From: Enoplolaimus lenunculus
Taxonomy: Eukaryota > Nematoda > Enoplea > Enoplida > Thoracostomopsidae
Length of the DNA: 64,000 bases
Reading direction: 5' to 3'
Assembly: GCA_030248215.1 (NCBI GenBank)
Contig: JASANG010003891.1
Span: 1-64,000, forward strand
A program made the position numbers and the translations under genes. Positions 63,459-64,000 of the stretch are shown piece after piece (position 1 is the stretch's first letter; every line of letters begins with the position of its first letter). The notes below the pieces were generated by a model that ran no database searches, was not told the origin of the DNA, and saw only the letters and a list, made by a program, of their open reading frames with translations.

Positions 63459-64000
63459 ATACACCTTATTTTAGCAGTACACAATGCAAGTTTTTAAGCG
63501 TTGTACGCCTTTTGCATTAATATAATATTGACATTAAAACCATAAATGCCGCGATCGCTCTGTATATTATGCAATAAAATTAAACGCAGTGCAGTATTGT
63601 GACAACGAGTCAAACGCAACTCAAATATATCCCTCCGATTTTTTGCAATTTTTTTGACGATTTGCTCCCTGGTACAAATCTAGTGGTCCACCTAAGCCAC
63701 GGGCCCCTCCAACACGGTCCAAATAATTAATATTGCGATTTTATACAAATGTTACGTTTGGCTTGTCGCCCGCGAGTTCTAATGTTATGCAACGTTCACT
63801 AGACCTCCAGTGTGTAAAAATTACCCGATGAGGCATTTGGATTTGTTTGTAACTTTTAAATCGTTGGGCTGTGAAATGTTGATAGTGTCAACGTTTGGAG
63901 ATAATGTAGATTTTTTTGTAAATTCAATCCCGTCTGTAAATAGAGTTAAATTGAACGGTTGCTGTTGTTTTTTAAGTTCATACAAACCACACTAGTTTAT

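Larger units (their letters stand above)
57339..64000. other. Repeat-rich end of the window
   Basis: It contains a dispersed-repeat copy (57455-57590), a TTAGGC element (58121-58324), a CTGTAGTGACCC element (59166-59568), another dispersed-repeat copy (60050-60235), a TTAGGC fragment (62030-62170) and the shortest GTTGCGCTATACTT element (62428-62535). Open frames at 60540-60713, 61016-61204, 61156-61386 and 63810-63995 show no recognisable domain and no consistent splice chain; some may be exons of a gene running off the window. Confidence 0.45.

Noticed and set aside
1-64000. Retrovirus-like, Polinton or LINE coding remains
   Set aside because: No reverse transcriptase, integrase, capsid or envelope-like frame was recognised; all elements found are short and non-coding.
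1-64000. CRISPR arrays, operons and bacterial regulatory sites
   Set aside because: The window is intron-containing animal DNA; the tandem repeats lack the repeat-spacer pattern.

Overview
The window is nuclear DNA of an animal. It is AT-rich, and its genes are split by GT-AG introns, from a 37-base intron up to several kilobases. Introns and intergenic space are packed with short inverted-repeat elements. I cannot name the species. TTAGGC hexamers, the nematode telomere unit, are common, but they sit inside mobile elements and so do not identify the host. Gene models were built by hand: matching intron phase at each junction plus remembered family sequences. No alignment or database search was run.

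Layout. 1.8-10.9 kb (+): a six-exon gene for a histone-fold protein of the POLE4/CHRAC1/NF-YC type, with an intact tRNA-Asn(GUU) in its fourth intron. 10.9-14.9 kb: minisatellites, two large inverted-repeat elements and a weak three-exon gene remnant. 15.2-28.9 kb (-): a 15-exon gene for a PH-domain plus coiled-coil protein resembling PLEKHD1, with a long polyglutamine N-terminal exon. 32.3-57.3 kb: three paralogous SLC38-type amino-acid transporter genes (A minus, B plus, C minus), each with four exons and identical intron phases. A possible small unrecognised gene lies at 41.0-41.7 kb. 57.3-64.0 kb: mostly repeats with a few open frames of doubtful status.

The three transporters are a local gene family, probably from tandem duplication plus inversion. 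Nothing links the histone-fold gene, the PLEKHD1-like gene and the transporters in function; they look like ordinary neighbours.

The most unusual material is non-coding. Several unrelated inverted-repeat element families have interiors made of one reiterated short word (TTAGGC, a GC-rich 31-mer, ACTTAAGTA, GAGTCA, GAGTTGA, AAGACA). Intron 3 of transporter C holds a dense group of small hairpins with three-base loops, four of which share a core and differ by changes that keep pairing. The PLEKHD1-like gene carries a recent 176-bp tandem duplication that copies a splice acceptor and the start of an exon.
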